Positions 58,724 to 64,000 of a stretch of DNA of 64,000 bases are shown in pieces. Positions within the stretch are counted from its first letter, which is position 1. Each line of letters begins with the position of its first letter. The position numbers were made by a program, and so were the translations under genes. The stretch is from Candidatus Thalassospirochaeta sargassi (GTDB lineage: Bacteria > Spirochaetota > Spirochaetia > UBA9216): positions 1 to 64,000 of the forward strand of contig JAQQAL010000014.1 in NCBI GenBank assembly GCA_028532855.1, given 5' to 3'. The notes beneath the pieces were generated by a model. That model had not been told where the DNA came from. It ran no database searches and was given only the letters and a program-made list of their open reading frames with translations.

Positions 58724-60189
58724 TACTTGCGTTTGATATAGGTACTACAGTACTTAAGGGAGCCCTGCTGTCGGAAGACGGTGAGTTTCTGAGTTTATCT
58801 TCCAGGAACATGTCTCTTCGCGATACGCTTGAAAGCGGTTTCTATGAGTCGGATTCCGGTGAATGGATAGAGTCTTTCTGTTCGGTCTCGGCCGAGCTTC
58901 TGTCGAATTTTGATAAGAACCGGTTACGGGCTGTCGTAATAAGCGGAAACGGCCCGACCCTTGTTCCGGTAGCAAAAGACGGAACCTTTCTCGAACCCGT
59001 TATGTCCTGGATTGACCGGCGCGGCACGAAACAGTCGGAGAAGATTGGACAGGTGCAGGATTTCGTCATTGACCCGACATTTTACCTCCCCAAGGCAATG
59101 TGGATTGCGGATAATCTGCCTGAGGTTTATGAAAAAACCGGTTTTTTTCTCTCCTGTCCGGAATCAATGGCGTTCTGGCTGACCGGTACAGCCGTTACGA
59201 TACTTCCGGGGCTGAAGTTTGAAAAATATTTCTGGAGTGATAAACTTCTATCTGATCTAGGGCTGGATAAAAATAAGTTTCCTGATTTCGTAAAACCCGG
59301 GCATGTTACAGGCTCTATTAGCAAAAGCGCGGCGGCAGCCTCCGGACTGCCTGAAGGGATTCCTGTTGTATCGGCGGGGCCTGACTTTGTCGTCACCCTC
59401 CTGGGCACTGCTGCCGTATATCCAGGGCGCGCATGCGACAGATCCGGGACCTCCGAGGGAATCAACCTCTGTACAGAAACCTATGTTGAAGATCCAAGGC
59501 TCATGGGTTACGGACATGTTGTAGAGCCGCTCTACAATGTTTCAGGAATTATATCAACTTCGGGCAAGGCTCTCGAATGGATCAAAGCCCAGCTGACTCC
59601 CTCCGGAACAGATGTCAGTGCTGATTATTCCGTATTTATTGACGCCGCGGCATCTTCGCCCTCCGGGGCTGATGGCCTGCTGTTTCTCCCATATCTTGCA
59701 GGTGAACGCGCGCCGCATTGGGATCCCTCGGCCAGGGGCGCATTTCTCGGTTTGGGGCTGCATCACGACCGTTGTGATATGATCCGCGCTGTACTTGAAT
59801 CTACAGGTTATGCAATGCGCGATGTAATTGAGGTTATGACTGAAAATGGAGGCCGGGTCGACGAAATGCGGATAACCGGGGGACCCTCTAAATCGGGGTT
59901 GTGGAACCAGATTAAGGCTGACATTACAGGTAGAAGACTGCTTGTTCCGGAATCAACTGAATCCGAGTTGCTGGGCAATCTTGTCATAGCTCTCAGAGCC
60001 CTGGGTGACACAGATGAGCTTGCGGCTTCAGCGGACAGAATTGTGCGCATCAAGGATGTATATGAACCTGATGCCGGGCGTCATGCGATATATTCTGAAT
60101 ATTTTGAACTTTATCGTGAGTCCTACAGATTATTGAAACCATTATTCGGTCCGCTTGCGGCCGCCAGAGAAAGAACGGAGGAAGAATGA
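58720..60189 (+). CDS. FGGY-family carbohydrate kinase
   Basis: AFDIGTTVLKGALL, SAGPDFVVTLLGTAAV, DGLLFLPYLAGERAPHWDPSARGAFLGL, ITGGPSKSGLWNQIKADITG. Confidence 0.94.
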   Translation: MILAFDIGTTVLKGALLSEDGEFLSLSSRNMSLRDTLESGFYESDSGEWIESFCSVSAELLSNFDKNRLRAVVISGNGPTLVPVAKDGTFLEPVMSWIDRRGTKQSEKIGQVQDFVIDPTFYLPKAMWIADNLPEVYEKTGFFLSCPESMAFWLTGTAVTILPGLKFEKYFWSDKLLSDLGLDKNKFPDFVKPGHVTGSISKSAAAASGLPEGIPVVSAGPDFVVTLLGTAAVYPGRACDRSGTSEGINLCTETYVEDPRLMGYGHVVEPLYNVSGIISTSGKALEWIKAQLTPSGTDVSADYSVFIDAAASSPSGADGLLFLPYLAGERAPHWDPSARGAFLGLGLHHDRCDMIRAVLESTGYAMRDVIEVMTENGGRVDEMRITGGPSKSGLWNQIKADITGRRLLVPESTESELLGNLVIALRALGDTDELAASADRIVRIKDVYEPDAGRHAIYSEYFELYRESYRLLKPLFGPLAAARERTEEE

Positions 60190-60989
60190 ACACCGGAAAG
60201 ACTATCAGAATAAACAACATCTTCAGTAAGGACGATGGCAAAACCGTTATTGTCGCAATTGACCACGGAGGAATAGCCGGGCCGATGAAGGGCATCAACG
60301 AGCCTGCCAAGCTTATACAGGCATGTGTTGACGGGGGTGCAGATACTGTCTTGACAACAAGGGGGTTCATAAGAGCTGCGGAAGGATCATTTGATCGAAG
60401 TCTAGGAATAATTCTCAGGCTGACAGGCGGGTTCACTGTATTCGGCGGCAAGTTTGAAGAAGAAGTGATAACATCGGTTAAAACTGCGTTAAAGACAGGT
60501 TCAGCCGGTGTCGCCGTAACTGTCAAATTCGGCCATGAACGTGAGGGGCATTTTACGCAGCAGGCGTCCCTTATCGCAGACAGCTGTGAAGACTGGGGCC
60601 TGCCGCTGATGATTGAGGCTATGGCACGGGGTAACGGTTTCGACGGAAAACCCCTGAAGTCTACTGATTCAGCGGGAATAAAGCTTGCGTCCCGGGCTGC
60701 TGCTGAAATTGGCGCTGATATGGTAAAAACCTATTATACCGGCAACCCTGATTCATTTGCCGAGGTAGTGGAGGGCTGTATGGTGCCTGTTGTTATCCTC
60801 GGCGGTGCAAAAACGGACTCAATTCGCGATGTTTTCAGCGATGTTTACTATTCAATACAGGCCGGAGGATCTGGCATTGCCATAGGCCGCAATATCTGGC
60901 AGCATGAGAATACGCAGGCGATGGTGGAGGCTATGTGCGGGATTGTACATGAAGGCTGGAGTGTAGATCAGGCCATGGCTCATATTTAA
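60186..60989 (+). CDS. class I aldolase, LsrF/DhnA (DeoC/FbaB superfamily)-like
   Basis: VAIDHGGIAGPMKGI, GLPLMIEAMARG, GADMVKTYYTGNPDSFAEVV, VVILGGAKT, GGSGIAIGRNIWQHENTQAMV. Confidence 0.88.
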   Translation: MNTGKTIRINNIFSKDDGKTVIVAIDHGGIAGPMKGINEPAKLIQACVDGGADTVLTTRGFIRAAEGSFDRSLGIILRLTGGFTVFGGKFEEEVITSVKTALKTGSAGVAVTVKFGHEREGHFTQQASLIADSCEDWGLPLMIEAMARGNGFDGKPLKSTDSAGIKLASRAAAEIGADMVKTYYTGNPDSFAEVVEGCMVPVVILGGAKTDSIRDVFSDVYYSIQAGGSGIAIGRNIWQHENTQAMVEAMCGIVHEGWSVDQAMAHI

Positions 60990-61062
60990 GGATTACTCAT
61001 ATGCTCCGTACGGCCCTCGACTTCATCATTGCTGATGGTTGAATCGCGTTGAGTAAAAAGTC

Positions 61063-62763
61063 TTAAAGCACCCGACGGAGGTTTTCCTCCCGTGATACAA
61101 GTTTCTTTTCTTCCATTTTATTCAACAGCGGAATAATGTATTTTCGGGATAACCCAGTGCGCTGCTTTGCATGGGCTATATCGAAGGTGTCACCTTTTTT
61201 AAGCCCCTTCAGCATTCTTTCGCAGAGTGAGCTGAAGATTTTTTCCGTCAGAAAGAGTGTTTCGGTCAGCGGAATAATCAGCCCGGCACGAGTGAGCACC
61301 CTGAGCTCCTTATGAGCTCCTGGAATTCTCTTTTTACTGAGATCAAAACCGGTGTCTCCCGCCTGCTCCATTTCCTTAAGAATTTGAGAGGCTGTCCTGG
61401 AGAGTTCAATGTCATTCTTTTCTGAGGTTGATAGTAGCCCGTTCTGTTCTGTAATTTCACCCGAGCCTGTAAGCCCTTCAATGAGTTGTACCACTGCGCC
61501 GGCGGAGAGTTTAAGCCTGCCGACAAGCTCTTCCCTCCTGATACCGCCGGCAGATGATGCCTCCGCTTTTATATCATTTTCAAGCTGAAGTCTTTTTTCT
61601 TTCTGGAAAATCCATTTATTGCCGTCGTTGAACAAACCGTGCACAGCAAGGTTAAGTGAAGTTGAATCAGTATCAGCTGCAGTCGCAACAGCTCTCCTTG
61701 CGTTCTTATCCAGCGTTCCCTTCCATATGATTTTTCCACTACCGGTAATAAGGCTGCCGCCCTTCCTGATTATTACTATCGGCTGTCCAAGACGAAGGGG
61801 GATTGCGCTGCTTAGGGTTACACGCGCACGTGCGGTTGTTCTGCCGGCGACTGTAAGGAAGTGTATTACGCCGATTGAATGTGCTGTGCCGGCAGCAAAT
61901 TCAGCCTCTGAATGGTTTCGGACTGAGGATTCAGCTTGATTAAGCTCAATGATAAATTCCGTTTCTGCTGTGAAGCCGGAGTCGGGCAGGGTTAGACAGC
62001 AGCCTCGTCCAACCTCCTCTATGTCCGCACCGGCAATATTAACCGCCAGACGGCAGGCCGGAACAGCCTCATCTGTTTCATCTTCATAGGTTTGAAGACC
62101 GCGCACTCTGATGGGTTTTTTGTTCGGGAGAAGCAGCAGGCTGTCGTTTTTTTTGATCCCTCCCTCGCGCAGGCTTCCTGTTACGACAAGCCCGGCTCCC
62201 TGAATGCTGAATGCTCTGTCTATATACATCAGCGGCTTTCCCGGGATCATGTCTTCTTTTCCGGCGAGTTTTCGGTATATCAATTTTTTCAGTTCAGGGA
62301 TATTATCACCTGCAGCAGCAGACACACCGATGGCGGGATACTTCCTGCCTGTAATTTCTAATAATCTCAGCCTGCAGTCTTCAATAACATCCGCAGTTCG
62401 TTTTGGTTCAACAATATCTGTTTTGGTAACAACTATTAACAGCTCATTAATTCCCATCGCCATCAATACGCGCATATGGTTTCCAGTCTGGAACATCCAT
62501 CCGTCGTCTGCTGCAACTACAAGCAGGGCAAGGTCAATTCCCCAGGCCCCTGCCGTCATGTTACGTATAAATCTTTCGTGTCCAGGCACATCTACAACAC
62601 CAATTTTGCTACCCTGTTCATCATTGAAATGTGCAAATCCAAGATCAATTGTGAGTCCGCGCTGCTTTTCTTCTGGAAGCCTGTCGGTGTCTATACCGGT
62701 GAGAGCTTTTATAAGCTGGGTCTTGCCGTGATCTACATGCCCGGCAGTACCGATTATATGCAT
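61063..62763 (-). CDS. selB: selenocysteine-specific elongation factor SelB
   Basis: IGTAGHVDHGKTQLIKALTGIDTDRLPEEKQRGLTIDLGFAHF; C-terminal winged-helix region. Confidence 0.96.
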   Translation of the reverse strand: MHIIGTAGHVDHGKTQLIKALTGIDTDRLPEEKQRGLTIDLGFAHFNDEQGSKIGVVDVPGHERFIRNMTAGAWGIDLALLVVAADDGWMFQTGNHMRVLMAMGINELLIVVTKTDIVEPKRTADVIEDCRLRLLEITGRKYPAIGVSAAAGDNIPELKKLIYRKLAGKEDMIPGKPLMYIDRAFSIQGAGLVVTGSLREGGIKKNDSLLLLPNKKPIRVRGLQTYEDETDEAVPACRLAVNIAGADIEEVGRGCCLTLPDSGFTAETEFIIELNQAESSVRNHSEAEFAAGTAHSIGVIHFLTVAGRTTARARVTLSSAIPLRLGQPIVIIRKGGSLITGSGKIIWKGTLDKNARRAVATAADTDSTSLNLAVHGLFNDGNKWIFQKEKRLQLENDIKAEASSAGGIRREELVGRLKLSAGAVVQLIEGLTGSGEITEQNGLLSTSEKNDIELSRTASQILKEMEQAGDTGFDLSKKRIPGAHKELRVLTRAGLIIPLTETLFLTEKIFSSLCERMLKGLKKGDTFDIAHAKQRTGLSRKYIIPLLNKMEEKKLVSREENLRRVL

Positions 62764-63999
62764 CTACAGTTTTTCTTCGAGTGCTTTCAGTACCGATTTA
62801 ACGTACTTTTGATCATCATCGGTAAATACCGCTGGATTAAGTACAGCACTATCTCCGTTTATCTTTCCTATGATGGGGATTTCTGCATTACGCAATTCGT
62901 CTATAATTGCCTGAGGCTTCATTTTTTCCGAAACAATCTCAATCGACCAGCTCTCAAAGAACTGGTCGGGGGTGCTTCCACCACCAAGGCATATTCTGTC
63001 GCTTATCAGTTTATATTTCTCTGTTGATAATCCTCTTTTGAGTTTTTTACATTTATCTTTTACGACATCGCCGCTGTCGATAAACTCTGCATGCCTTGAC
63101 CAGGCATTCGGACTGTTGAGCCTTAGAAGCAGGCTTGTCTCCAGGAGTGAGTAGATAGTTTTTCCCGGCCGCATAGTTCTGATAAGAGGGTTCTGATCAA
63201 CCGCTTTTATCAATTCGGTTTTACCGGCAAGAATACCCGCCTGCGGGCCGCCGAGAATTTTATCCCCGCTGAATGTTACAATATCTGCACCGTCGCCCAG
63301 AAGACTTTTAACTTTATCCTCACCGGCTATGTTTTCATTCAGGACGCCGGAACCCTGATCTACAGCTATTAGAACATGATCAGGAATAATTTCAGACAGT
63401 TCCCGCACCGTAGGTTCAGAGGTGAAGCCTCTTACTGCAAAATTCGAGCGATGAACCTTCAGTATTAATGCCGTATTTTCGGTTATTGCATCAAGATAGT
63501 CATCAAGGGTTGTTATGTTTGTTGTCCCAACCTCTACCAGTTCGGCACCGGATAGCCGCAGAATCTCGGGAATTCTGAAGCCTCCACCTATCTGGACCTG
63601 CTCGCCTCTTGATACAATGACCTGTTTACCGGCAGCGAAGGTGCTGAGCATTAGATAGACGGCGGCAGCGTTATTATTTACCACGGCGCTTGATTCCGCT
63701 CCAGTCAGCGTATTCAGAAAGAAGGGGACCAGACCGTTTCTTTTGCCTCTTTTTCCGGTTTTAAGCGAGAGTTCAAGGCTGGAGTAACCGGTATTTACCG
63801 CTTCACAGGAATTCCAGACCTCTTTTTCTATTGGTGAGCGCCCCATATTAGTATGGAGAATGACACCGGAAGCGTTTATCAGCGGTCTGATACGCCGGTT
63901 GTAAAGCCTGGCGCAGAGTTTTTCAATATTCATGTAGAGAGCATCCTCATCAAAACTGCCTCCATCCAGTATAAGAGACCTTGAATGCTCTATTGCTGA
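62764..63999 (-). CDS. selA: L-seryl-tRNA(Sec) selenium transferase SelA (partial, runs off the right edge)
   Basis: RPLINASGVILHTNMGRSP, FSGDKILGGPQAGIL. The frame stays open past the annotated ATG at 63933 to the window end (SAIEHSRSLILDGGSFDEDALYMNIEKL). Confidence 0.93.
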   Translation of the reverse strand, partial: SAIEHSRSLILDGGSFDEDALYMNIEKLCARLYNRRIRPLINASGVILHTNMGRSPIEKEVWNSCEAVNTGYSSLELSLKTGKRGKRNGLVPFFLNTLTGAESSAVVNNNAAAVYLMLSTFAAGKQVIVSRGEQVQIGGGFRIPEILRLSGAELVEVGTTNITTLDDYLDAITENTALILKVHRSNFAVRGFTSEPTVRELSEIIPDHVLIAVDQGSGVLNENIAGEDKVKSLLGDGADIVTFSGDKILGGPQAGILAGKTELIKAVDQNPLIRTMRPGKTIYSLLETSLLLRLNSPNAWSRHAEFIDSGDVVKDKCKKLKRGLSTEKYKLISDRICLGGGSTPDQFFESWSIEIVSEKMKPQAIIDELRNAEIPIIGKINGDSAVLNPAVFTDDDQKYVKSVLKALEEKL

Positions 64000-64000
64000 G

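Noticed and set aside
60990-61062. tRNA-Sec gene next to selB
   Set aside because: No cloverleaf or conserved T-loop can be drawn in this 73-bp gap
1-64000. CRISPR array or phage/defence island
   Set aside because: No regular repeat-spacer pattern, cas genes, integrase or phage structural genes were seen

Overview
The window looks like chromosomal DNA from an anaerobic bacterium, possibly a free-living spirochaete (taxonomy is inferred from gene style only). It falls into five parts. (1) About 0.3-12.5 kb is an extracellular/capsular polysaccharide locus: a polysaccharide pyruvyl transferase with an apparent ATT start, a flippase, three GT4 glycosyltransferases, a radical SAM/SPASM protein, a UDP-glucose dehydrogenase, a Wzi-like outer-membrane protein and an SLBB export protein. 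The first ~9 kb is clearly AT-rich, and the locus is flanked by a membrane protein with tandem PilZ domains. (2) About 12.5-32.7 kb is dominated by redox and energy genes: Rex with a perfect Rex operator, an NADH-linked [FeFe]-hydrogenase operon, a convergent regulatory block (orphan PAS kinase, PHP, two DRTGG proteins, CBS-HATPase), an nqrBCDEF-like operon with no visible nqrA, and superoxide reductase plus rubredoxin (the rubredoxin is missing from the supplied ORF track). (3) About 32.7-50.3 kb is housekeeping and miscellaneous genes, including a DeoR/Ldh/malic enzyme operon preceded by 21-bp-phased repeats and yajC-secD-secF. (4) About 50.3-61 kb holds argF and a probable catabolic cluster: BMP-type ABC transporter, MerR, Zn-dehydrogenase, FGGY kinase and LsrF/DhnA-like aldolase, with a structured RNA leader and a MerR-type palindrome. 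(5) selB-selA, with selA running off the right edge. No CRISPR array, rRNA or convincing tRNA was seen. The best candidates for an under-described system are the hydrogenase-linked signalling block, the NqrA-less Nqr operon, and the BMP/kinase/aldolase catabolic cluster with its leader RNA. All product names come from reading the translations by eye; no database search was run.
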